From contig NC_069661.1 in assembly GCF_027244095.1 (NCBI RefSeq), forward strand, positions 175,134,501-175,198,500: a stretch of 64,000 bases of DNA, in the 5' to 3' direction. Origin of the DNA: Hemicordylus capensis (Eukaryota > Chordata > Lepidosauria > Squamata > Cordylidae). Position numbers and translations under genes: made by a program. Below, piece by piece: positions 42,871 to 53,615 of this stretch. The notes beneath the pieces are model-generated. The model was not told the origin of the DNA, did not search any database, and saw nothing but the letters and a program-made list of their open reading frames with translations. Positions within the stretch are counted from its first letter, which is position 1, and each line of letters opens with the position of its first letter.

Positions 42871-44540
42871 TGTCAATATACCAATAGTATTAGATCTGCC
42901 AAACTGGCAGATCTAAGTTGAACCAAATCACTGTAGCATCCCTCCAGCTTGGTTTCCTCATATTGTTTTATTCTCTTGCCTACCTTACAAATTGTATTAA
43001 AGCCTTGTATGATCCAAGGCAAGGATTTTGGTGGTTGTCTATAAACTTAAACAGTGCCCATCCAGATTCTTGTTTTAACATCTAAATGAAAACTTGTTTC
43101 CTAACTATTAGGTACCCGTGTTTCAACTTTGAAGGTTTTTTGTCAAGCTTTGTAAAGAAAGTAAATGTTCACTGTTGGTTGCATTAAGAATGATTCTTAT
43201 ATACCGCCAAATTTCTATGACTTTTAGAATTTTTGTTTCAGTAACAATAATGCTGTAGCTGATACCTCCATTAATGATTTCCTCTCTCTGACCTCTTCTT
43301 TGCAATAGATCATGGCTTTTCTAGATTCAGGAATATGTTGGTAACGTGTTTTGTAGAGTTATCTCCAAAACTGTAATGCTTTGTAGGGGCCTATTTCCCT
43401 GAATTTGCTGTTTTCACTAGCACCATTGCAGGCTGAAAGTGATTTTCTGATGCTCAGCTTCTCATATGTTTCTTTTTAACATCACTTTAGACTGAAGATT
43501 ATCTCGACTCCTTACATTTTATTTGGTCTTCTTTATTCCTCTATACTCATCTTGCTATAAGGTGCAAATGCTGGTGCCTCTGAATAGCTTACATTTAATT
43601 GGAATGCAGATAGATGACATTTTTCTCTGCAAGAGAAGTAAGCCATTTCCTTTATCTCACTATTGCACTTTCATCTATTCTGGTTTATTTTAGGCTTTTT
43701 TCAGCATCAAAAGAGAATATGTTGGATGCATTGTGCTTCCTTTGGGTTGTAAAATGCTAAACTAACTTACATTGATCTAAACTTGAGTGTTTAAAGAGTT
43801 TATCGCCAGCATTGGATAATGTTGCTCTTGAAAAGTTTCCCTGTTACCATTCAGGATTTGGTGTTTTGCTTTTTAAAAAAAAATTATTTATTGAACTTGT
43901 TCTATAAAGGGAGTGTTAAATATATATGGCTCTTTTGTATTACCCTCTTACATTTTGTTTGATTTTTGTAGTCTAGCTCCACATTCAGTTATCTCTTCTG
44001 ATAATCAGTTTCTAAATACAACCTGAATATAATTTAACTTTTTTTAAGATTACAGTAAGATTGACTGAAAGTAATACTCTTAGATGGACCTGACCTTTAT
44101 TTTCTTTTTCTTCCTGGAAATTAGGCATAAACTGTGGCACCTTAAGGGCTATTTTATTGTAGCAGGAATTTTCATTGTTTAGAACCTACTTGATTAGAAA
44201 AAAGGAGTGGAAAGAAGATGGTTTCCATGGATTTCAGTGGAATTAAAATGTATTTAAAGCACTATTGGCATATCATTTGAGGGTCATGTAATGACCTTTT
44301 GAAGAGATGCTGTGAACCTTTACCCGTCTGTCTTGACACCAAACTAGAAGGGAGGATAAAGCCATGTACGTAGGCTCCATAGCACTAGAATGGCTATCCA
44401 TGCAACTCCCTTGCTACAAGCCTTAAAGGTAATCGTAATAGTTCTGTGCTGTGGTAGCTGCACATACAGCATGGATAATGTCACCAAGCGTAATTGGTAC
44501 TTGCCTCTAAGCAAATGACAGTGTCTTTAGGCAGCATCGC
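42871..44540. other. Downstream flank of TMEM168, nothing recognised
   Basis: AT-rich sequence without coding signals or named repeats. A short inverted word (gatctgccaaactggcagatc) lies at about 42893-42914. Confidence 0.5.
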
Positions 44541-44855
44541 ATATTGTATCCATAGGGCAGTATCCTGACTAAGACTTCTGCAAATTGAAGGTGTTTTGCT
44601 TCCACAAATGGGGAGAGGAATATTTTTTAACCATTTCCCTTCCCCTCTGCATCTGCCGTGCCACATGAAAATCTGCTCCTGAGGGTTGGGGGTTGTCATG
44701 AGCAGAAGGGGGTGGGAGTAGCCCAGGTCTGCAGAGGGAAAGGTAGATCAGCAAAAATCACCACTCCCTCTGTGTGAGCAGAACATTTTAGTATCCTGAC
44801 TAAGATTTCAATTTGTGGAAGTCTTAGTCAGGATACTGCCTTATGGATACAATCT
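44541..44855. mobile_element. MITE with ~46-bp inverted ends and a nested hairpin
   Basis: Left end 'gtatccatagggcagtatcc' then 'tgactaagacttc'; right end is the complement (gaagtcttagtcaggatact then gccttatggatac). A second inner hairpin using the same AGTATCCTGACTAAGA word lies at 44791-44840. No coding capacity; superfamily undetermined. Confidence 0.75.
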
Positions 44856-45449
44856 TGTTTTCAAGATCCATTCACTTAACTTGCTTCAGTTTAGTGAAAT
44901 AAGCTGGATTTGGCTGGGGACAGAAAAGGAACATTTCTTTCCTTTGCATCTGTTTGGTAACCTAATGTGAATGTTTTGTATAGTTTGTAACTTGATACCA
45001 ACACAAACTAGCATTTCTTAAATGCTGGTGTATTCAAGTTTGTTCTTTGTGGAACACTACAGTTTTTTTTATATTTACTCCATGCTGTGGAAGGTTGTTT
45101 GAAATGTTTCTGAATGAAAATTCAATAATTTTTGCATTCCTATGCAGCTGTATTGAATGCAGTGTGAAGGGAAAGGCAAATCAATACACTATTTTAAAAA
45201 TATCTCTGTCTGGACATTCAGTAGCTTCATCATTATGTCAAAAGAGCTGGAGTTTAATCTTGTTTTTATTTGCCTTTGACATTTATTTTGACTTTCATTG
45301 AAGTCTCAGGAATCATTTGAAGTGAACAGCTTGGAATAGTAATATTTCTGTGCTATAACCTGCTTGTAGCATGTATGAAACTTTTGGACCAACTTTTTAT
45401 TTTAGCCACTTGCTCAAATGAGAGAATTCCTTGGTATTTAGGTGCCTGA
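44856..45449. other. Intergenic, nothing recognised
   Basis: AT-rich sequence between two MITE-like elements; no gene or repeat named. Confidence 0.5.
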
Positions 45450-45867
45450 AATAGTGATGTGCACAGAACCGCGGAAGCACGGTTAGATGCCGGCGGGGGT
45501 ATCCCTTTAAGAGCGGGGGGTGCACTTACCCCTCCCGCTGCTTTTCCCCTCCGGAACTCCATTTTTTAAAAAAGTTTTCAGGGCAGCAGCATTCCTCCCT
45601 CCTGCCTTTGCCCGTTTTTGCCTAGAAATACAGGAAGTATGGGCTGCGCATGCGCTCTCCACCCTGTGCACCCTGTGCACGCACCATTAAAAATGGGAGC
45701 AGCAGCAGGGGGAAAGCGGCGGCGGGCGGGGGGGTAAGTGCAAACCCCCCACCCTTAAAGGGAGACACACACACACACCCCGCTGGCTTCAAACTGTGAA
45801 CCAGCACCAACACGAACTGTTTTGCAGGCCTCTTGCATGGCCTTCGGACCGGTTCGTGCACATCCCT
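45450..45867. mobile_element. GC-rich foldback MITE ('tagggatgtgcac' ends)
   Basis: It starts 'tagtgatgtgcacagaaccg' and ends 'accggttcgtgcacatccct' followed by 'ag', so the ends are inverted repeats of about 13-18 bases. The interior is GC-rich with imperfect inverted arms ('aagtgcaaaccccccaccct' against 'gggggtgcacttaccc'). It has a short CA run and no coding. Related to 50041-50455 and 31140-31353. Confidence 0.6.
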
Positions 45868-46914
45868 AGTTTGAAAGTGTTTATAGGCGCCTATCTTAAA
45901 AACTCATCTGTGTTGTTTGAAGGCATCTCCTTCCAAACAAACACTGTAGAGACATAAATGTATTGCAGTGTAGAACACATTCATGTAGCTAGCATATTTG
46001 CTTTCTTGAACTGATCTCTGTACTTGGAATACATTTTTACATTTGGAGTGAGAAAGGGATACCACTAAGTACAATACAAAACTGGATTGTGATAGGAAAC
46101 AATAGTTAATGTAAGTAAGCCAGTTCTTGTGGCATCTTCTAACCATCCTGTAATTTCTTAGAGTTTCATATGTACATCTTTGTATAATGTCTATCTTGGT
46201 GTGCTATAGCATAAACAGCACACTAATGTCCCAAGGAATAACTTCTAAAAGAATTTAATTGGAAAAATATTTCTACTAGAAGTCATAAGCCAGCTGTTGA
46301 TTAGGAACCTGATTCTCATGGAAACATTTGTGGAATTACACAATACAGATTTTATTGAGCAGTTATCATATTCATTAACTGCTGAATGAATAGAATTAAG
46401 CGTGAATAGTCCCAGCATATACCGCTTGGAAGTAAATGGAAATTCTCAGACACATCTTTTGTGTATACTGTACATTGTTTAAAACGTTCAGATAACCTTC
46501 CTGACAATTGTCCTGAATTAAGCGTAAACTAAACTACATTATGGTGGACTTGAGTAATGATGTAGTGCTTGTCTTAGTGAATTTTTGTCACAAAGATTTC
46601 TATTGTGAAGGATCAGAAAGCTAACTGAAAACACGGTAAACAGTATATACAGAGGAGAGTGATTTGGACTTTTGGAGCAATCCTCAACCAGATAAGTTTG
46701 TGACTTGCAATCTCACTGATTCTGATGAGTCACAAGAATGTTCTGCAAGTCATTCCTTCGTTTAAAAATTCTAGAAGTAGGGGATTTGGGAATGCTTTTG
46801 ACAGTTTAAATTGCTTAACATGTTTTGGACTATAAGACCAAGACTGCAAACAGGCTAAACTAGAAAGGTTTGATGTAAAGGGGAAAGGGAAAACATTGAT
46901 CCTGTGAGCACATA
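45868..46914. other. Intergenic, nothing recognised
   Basis: AT-rich, no gene or named repeat. Confidence 0.5.
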
Positions 46915-46917
46915 ACA

Positions 46918-47000
46918 ACTCAGGGACCAGAGTACAGTGGAAGGGTACATGCTTTGCATGTAGAAGGTCCCTGGTTTAGTCCCCAGCATATTTAAATGGA
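46918..47000 (+). repeat. tRNA-like SINE head fragment
   Basis: The phrase 'catgctttgcatgtagaagg' followed by the B-box-like 'ggtttagtccc' matches the head of a common squamate tRNA-derived SINE. Only the 5' part is present, abutting the LINE tail. Confidence 0.5.
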
Positions 47001-47004
47001 CCAT

Positions 47005-49170
47005 ATATGTATGCATGCATGCATTTATTGCATTTATAAACCGCCCCATCCGGAAGCTCTGGGCAGTGTACAACTAGTTTAAAAAACATAAAAGCAAACA
47101 TCATTTAAAACACACTACTTAAAACAATATAAAAATAATTCTCACACAATTTAAAATAAATTAAAATACTTAAAAACAACGTAAAACCTTGGAAGTCCAG
47201 GCCAAACAAGTAAGTCTCTTGGGCTCTCTTAAAAGCCAACAGCGAGTCTAAACTGCGGATATCTGCCAGGAGTGCATTCCATAGGTCAGAAGCAACTACA
47301 GAGAAGACCCGGTACCGAGTCAGCACTAGACGTATTTGTGGTAACTGGAAAAGGACCTCTCCAGATGACCTCAATGATGAACGATGGGGATCATACAGAA
47401 GAAGGTGCTCTCTAAGGTAGATCAGACGCAAGTCGTTCAGGACTTTAGAGGTAATAACCAGCACTTTGTATTTTGCCCAGAAACATTGACAGCCAGTGCA
47501 ACTGTTTTAAAACAGGCATAATATGGTCTCTCCGAGTTGCCCGAGACTAATCTAGCTGCCGCATTTTGAACTAACTGAAGTTTCCAAACTGTGTACAAAG
47601 GCAGCCCACGTAGAGAGCATTGCAATAGTCAAGCCTGGAGGTTACCAACTGATGCACCACTGTTTTGAGATCATTCTCTTCAAAGAATGGGCACAGCTGT
47701 CAAATCAGCTGAAGCTGATGGAAAGCGCTCCTGGCCATAGCCTCCACCTGAGATACCAGGGTGAGGCCTGGATCCAAGAGCACTCCCAAGCTGCATACTT
47801 TCTCCTCCTGGGAGAGTGTAATGCCATCCAGCACAAGAAGATCTAACTTATCCCTCAGATTCTGATCCCTCACAATGAGCACCTCCGTCTTGCTTGGATT
47901 AAGCTTCAACTTGTTATCCCTCATCCAGCCCATTACTACTCTTAGGCAGGCATTTAGGGAGTGAATTCCATTTCATGATGATGATGAGGAGGAGGAGCAG
48001 ATTTGGGTGTCATCAGCATACTGCTAACACCCTGCACCAAATCTCCTGATGATCTCACCCAGCAGTTTCATGTATATGTTAAAAAGCATTGGTGACAGAA
48101 TGGAGCCCTATGGTTAATAGCTCCTGTTTCAAAGAGCAACTGTCACCAAGCTCCACCATCTGGAATCTGCCAGAGAGGTAAGAGCGAAACCACTGCAAAG
48201 CAGTGCCTCCTATCCCCAACTCCCCCCAGGCAATCCAGAAGGATACTATAGTCGATGGTATAAAACGCTGCAAAAAGATCCAAAAGAAACCAGCAGAGTT
48301 GTACTGCCTCTGTCGATTCCCTGGTACAGGTAATCCCATCAGGCCAACCAAGGCAGACTCAACCCCATAGCCCACTCTAAAGCCAGTTTGAAATGGGTCT
48401 ATAATCAGTTTGAAATGGGTCTATAATGGGTCTATAAAGCCAGTTTGAAATGGGTCTATAATCAGTTTGAAATGGGTCTATAATTCCTCCAAAACTGCTA
48501 GGAGCTGGTTAGCCACCACTCTATAAATCACCTTGTCTAACCATGGGAGACTGGCCTATAACTATCCATTACTGAGGGATCTAGGAAAGACTTCTTAAGA
48601 AGTGGTCTAATCATAATCATTCTACCTTCCCTCAGCGATGAGTTAATGTTATTGACTAGGCCATCTCCAACAATTTCCCTGCTAGATAGAAGCCGCCAAG
48701 TCAGACAATGATCTAGAGAGCAAGTGGCAGACCACACCACCCCAAGCAGCTTGTCCACGTCCTCAGGCATCACAGATTGAAACTTATCCAATCTAATAAT
48801 GCAAGAGGGATTGCTGGACACCCCCTTCATAGGCTTTGCAGAAATAGTGGAGTCCAAGTCAGCCCAAATGCAGGAGATTTTGTCCACAAAGAACCCATTA
48901 AAAGCATCTCAGCAGAACAAAGTCTCCGGGGACTTGTTTGAAATTGAAAGAGCCTGAATGAAACTCCTCACAACCCAGGACAGCTCTGCTGAACACGAAC
49001 CTGCAGAAACAATGCGTGCAGGCCAGAATTGTTGTTTTGTTGCACACACCACCTCCGCATAAACCTTTGATTAAATGGGCTGACAGAATCTACCCCCCTT
49101 CCTCTCTTCACCCTCTCCGACCTCCCAAATGGCTCCCATGTAGCCATTGATGGGCAAGTCTTCAGTCTGA
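47005..49170 (-). mobile_element. 5'-truncated CR1/L2-clade LINE
   Basis: On the - strand, frame-shifted blocks give reverse transcriptase sequence: LREGRMIMIRPLLKKSFLDP and DSYRPVSHG (near 48540-48660), GTALQWFRSYLSGRFQMVEL (near 48190), WMRDNKLKLNPSKTEVLIV (near 47900), then LRSSGEVLFQLPQIRLVLTR and ALLADIRSLDSLLAFKRAQE in the C-terminal domain, and a 3' UTR ending near 47005 at a (ATGC)n tail. It lacks the 5' half (endonuclease) and carries many frame shifts. The domain phrases fit the L2/CR1 clade rather than L1. Confidence 0.75.
48380..48484. repeat. Short tandem amplification inside the CR1/L2 LINE
   Basis: The unit 'cagtttgaaatgggtctata' with two to five extra bases is repeated about four times, with one partial unit. 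It is absent from the normal reading of the element's RT region, so it expanded after insertion. Confidence 0.8.
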
Positions 49171-50040
49171 CACCCTAGAGAGCTGCCGTAACATAGACAG
49201 TACTGGCTCAGTGGATTGATGGTCTCAGTCTAAGGTGTACATACATGTGCAGAGGAACCCTAATATGGATTTAACAGATGATTAGCGAACTTCCCTTAAG
49301 TTGCAAATGGGGGGAGGGGGGAAGTGGAGTGTGATATTTTAGTTGCTCCTAATAAAGTTATTGCTGTACTTTGGACTATGATAGACCACACAGTTGGACA
49401 ATTTTTCCTCACAGTTGCTCCTTGTATGAATGTCTTCAGAACTTTGCAGGCTCATGTCATCAGCATTTAGTTTCTACCATAAACTTATTTCATCCCAGAA
49501 GAGACCAGTCATTGTCAGCTCTTATTTTGGGTTGCTTCAAGCATGGTTTATTTGACTCTTGAGCCTTTTACTCAGTAACTGTGCTGTATTATGGTACCTA
49601 TCATGTTTTATATATCTTGAAGTAGGCTACTTACACTTAAAATAACCATAGCGGTATTTTGCTTCAGATGCAAGTCTAGAAAAAGAGAGCCATTCCCACT
49701 ATAGGCAAAAGACTGGGTGCAATTGTTTCCGAACAGCAAATGCATCCATATATTTTGAGGGGTATTTATATGAAGCTATTCTACAGAAGGTTGGTGGCGG
49801 GATGCATTTATGATGCAAGGAATTTGAGCCATGCCAACGGTGTCTTCACTTGCCTCCTGATGGCCCTGCAGTTGTGTACAGTAGTTGAGGATTGCTGGGT
49901 CCAAACTTCAGAAGCACAATCTATTTCAAATAGGAAGTTATTTAGAATGTTTATCGCCTATTTCTCCACTCATAAAGGCAAGAATCTTGACTGAGATGCA
50001 GGACAGCACAAAAATCATCAAATTGAGCATTATTTGTACG
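49171..50040. other. Intergenic, nothing recognised
   Basis: AT-rich with no gene or named repeat. Confidence 0.5.
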
Positions 50041-50455
50041 GTGAACATTAGGCTTGAGCCCGAAACGTTTCAGAGGCCATTACAGAGGCCTCCGAAACGT
50101 TTCGGCATTCCAGAGGCAGCGGAGGTGTTCCCTTAAGGGCGGGGGAGGGTGCACTTACTCTGCTGGTGCTCCATTGGATCAAAGCCCCTCAGGGCAACAG
50201 TGTACCTCCCTGCCGCGCCATTGCCCTCATCGGCTGGAAGTGGCCAGAAGTACCGCATGCATGGACGGCAGATGGGCACACGCGCACCTGGTACTTCCGG
50301 CCGATGAGGGCGGCAGGGAGGTACACTGCTGCCCTGAGGGGCTTTGATCCAACAGCGCTAGTGGGGGAAATGTGGCAGGAGGGGTAAATGCACCCTCCCC
50401 CACCCTTAAGGGAACACCTCCGTCACCTCCGGAACGGTTCCAGGCACATCCACAG
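50041..50455. mobile_element. GC-rich foldback MITE with long inverted arms
   Basis: Inverted arms of about 80 bases pair around 50255-50285: 'ttggatcaaagcccctcagg' with 'cctgaggggctttgatccaa', and 'cctccctgccgc' with 'gcggcagggagg'. An outer hairpin at 50057-50106 pairs 'gcccgaaacgtttcagaggc' with its complement. 'cccttaaggg' words flank both arms. No coding capacity. Confidence 0.7.
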
Positions 50456-52265
50456 TGGACATGACTATTTTGTTGTTAAATTTCTTAGTCCAGTTCACAT
50501 CAACAACTAATGATGCTAGTTGATCATCCATCAAATACAAAATAGATTCAATATTGTTCCTGGCTTATGCCTAACAAGGTAGGTACTTCAAAAGATTAAT
50601 ATGCTGAGTATTACTAGGCATCTTTTCTTTTAGAAGTACATCCATATTCTGGATTTGCTATATTGATAAGAAGTGGTTGTTCTCTGAACACAACAGCTTT
50701 TGTGGCTTCTCTTCCTGTCTGTATCCCTTCAGTTAATTCTTGTAATTTCAAGCAGCTGGCTCTCACCCTTACACTATTGCCTATGCATTTAAATGGCACA
50801 CATTACTGTTTTGTGTCTGAGAACTCACAGCATATCTTGGATGTTCACCAAGAAGAGTGAGCAAAATTCTAAGCATGGGCCAGCAATATGTTCTGTATAG
50901 CCAAGTACATTTGCAGAACAGTGCCTTCCTACCTTTTCTTCCTAAATATTACAAAGTAAGTACAATCCAGACTGAGTAATGCCCCACTGATTCCAATGGG
51001 AGACTTTTAAGCACACGCTCAACTTTTTAAGTAAAATTAACAGAATTTTTTAAATGCTCATCAGCTGGATCATGCCCAGTAATTGTACTTGGATGTTAAG
51101 CAGGCACATAAATGGCATATGTAGCTAGACAGGTAAATGTTCCTCGAATCCAAAAGAACTGTAGTAATAGAATTAATAAAAATATTGATATTTATATCCG
51201 TTAATACTGAACAATAACTTCATAAAACTGAGACTTGAGGATAGTGTCTTCCTTTTTCAAGAGAATTTCTAATATTTGCATTTTAAATGTGTTCGACTAA
51301 TGACGCTAAATACCTGCCACACGTTTTCCTACCTCTGGTACAATAACATGGTATGTGGCTGGTTTTTTGCTTGTTCGTTCATTTATAAAGCACTACCAAT
51401 GTCCACAACACTTTACAGGCTATAAGAGGATTGATACCTGCCCAGAGGAACTTCCAGTCTGAAATTTGACACAGGAGAAACATGATGGGGAAAGAAAGTA
51501 TAAAATGGTTGTGGCTGACTGAAAATGCTGCTAATAGCAATCATTGGGATGTGGAATTTTCAGAGTTAGAATTTATAATAATTCAAATATGAGTAGCAAT
51601 ATGCTGCTATTCCTTTATTATAACATTTTTCTTGTAAATCCATGAAAGTATATTTTCAAGCATCAGTGTCGGAGAAGCTATATATAAAGATTTTACAAGC
51701 AGATTTAATAATACCATTTTAAATGGATGAGATAATTGGAGTCTTGTGTTCAGCTATGAGTGTGTGTGTTTATGATATTAGAACCCACTATCAAGGTAAG
51801 ACATATACTATCATCTCATTCATATACACATACAGGAAGAGTAGCAAGTGCATCCACACACTATTTATTCTAATAATTGTCAACAAAGTAGTAACACACT
51901 GGTTTTTAAAAAAACAAGTGCAATCAGAGAGAAAAGCAGACGTCCCTCTGCTACCTACCTGTCCCACCCTGTTTGATAAAAGGCTCCTGTTTTCCTTTAG
52001 ATCTAATAAGAGGATATTATTTATCTTATATCTAGTAATATAAGGCCTTGAATGCTCAACCATGGCAACACATTTTATAATAGTGAAGGAAAGAGTTGAT
52101 GATAATTAAAAAAAACCCCAAGGAACTGGACAGATATTTGCATGGGGGGGGGGTGGAATTCAGCATGGTTAATTAAAAAAGAGAGCTCAGTACTGAATTG
52201 CAAGGCTGACATTTCTCTTGGTTCTTCTTGTAGTATCAGATCATTTGCTATGGGTCACCATTGAA
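50456..52265. other. Intergenic, nothing recognised
   Basis: AT-rich; a G-run lies at 52145-52153. No gene or named repeat. Confidence 0.5.
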
Positions 52266-52267
52266 AC

Positions 52268-52493
52268 TAAAGGTAAAGTGTGCCATCAAGTCGATTTCGA
52301 CTCCTGGCACCCACAGAGCTCTCTAGTTTTCTTTTGGAATACAGGAGGAGTTTACCATTGCCTCCTCCCATACAGTATGAGAAGATGCCTTTCAGCATCT
52401 TCCTATATCGCTGCTGCCCAATATAGTACCAGCGGAAATTCAAACCAGAAACCTTCTGCTTGTTAGTCAAGCATTTCCCCACTGCGCCACTAC
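52268..52493 (-). repeat. tRNA-derived SINE, squamate type
   Basis: On the - strand it starts 'tggcgcagtggggaaatgct' (A box) with 'gactaacaagcagaaggttt' and B box 'ggtttgaatttcc'. The body contains 'tgctgaaaggcatcttctca' and it ends in 'gtcgaaatcgacttgatggc'. It appears full length but diverged. Confidence 0.7.
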
Positions 52494-53604
52494 TACCCTT
52501 TTAAAATGGTTGTTTTTCCAAACAAATTGTGAAGTTGCCTTACTCCCTGTATGTCTACTAATCTTAAACACGTCTTCTTAAACAGCAGAGGCATGTAGAA
52601 AACCTCTTTCCTGTTTGAAAAGGCTACATCAGTGTGCAATACTAGGAGAAAAACACCTCTTGAGAAATCTATGGATTGTAACCCATCTAACTAGCTGTTA
52701 CTTAACTGAGGTCTACTAAAAAGATCTGAATGGGCATTTCTTCCCTGAGCCTGGACTCTGTCATGAGAGGTCAGAAGCATTCATGTTGATTTGCACCAAC
52801 TACAAGAACATATATGAGAGAATGTAATCAATTCAAGGAACAAGATTTAGTTAACCGCAAACAATAATTGCCTGTAATATTTCAAGGGAGAAAACAAGTC
52901 TACAAATACCAAATGTGGCTCAGCCCTGTTTTTCCATGCAATGCTTTATTCCAGTTCATGAATAATGGATGTAGCTTTTTTGTCACATTCCTTCACTCAG
53001 AGTAAGATGAGTATTATGCAAATGTGTCTTAAAATGGTCTCCTGTCAAATACATATTGCTTTTTGTTTCTTTTTCAAATGTAATTGACAAAACACTGGTT
53101 ATGCCTTCCCTTGTAAACAACTTACTTTATGGGCATAAACAGCTGTGATTATGTCTCTATGAATTCCTGGCTTCATTAAAGAGTTGTCATCACACTGTGA
53201 AAGAGCACAGCACGAAGTCCTGAATATTCTACTTTCCCACTGGCAAAAGATCCTTTTAGTCATGAAGGTACAAATCAGTTGACATTGGTATTCTCTAATT
53301 AAGTGTTAGGGTTTTGTCATATATGCTCTTTAAAATTCCATTTATTTATTTATACTTTAGTACTATCTAAGAATGTGTAACAGGAAAAATGTAAACTCTT
53401 ATACCATATTTATAGCATGACTCAATCACCTGGGCTAAACCATGGAAAAACATATTTGTAACAGAAAAATCCCAGAGGCATCTTTAAAGCTGGGATTGCA
53501 CTATTATTATGCGTAACAAACATCATGGAAAGCTTTAAGGAATAGAAAGGAGATTGCACATGGGTACAACTCAACCAGTAACTACTATCATGCCAGCAAT
53601 GGCC
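52494..53604. other. Intergenic, nothing recognised
   Basis: AT-rich sequence up to an A13 run (53605-53617) at the edge of the second DIRS element. No gene. Confidence 0.5.
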
Positions 53605-53615
53605 AAAAAAAAAAA

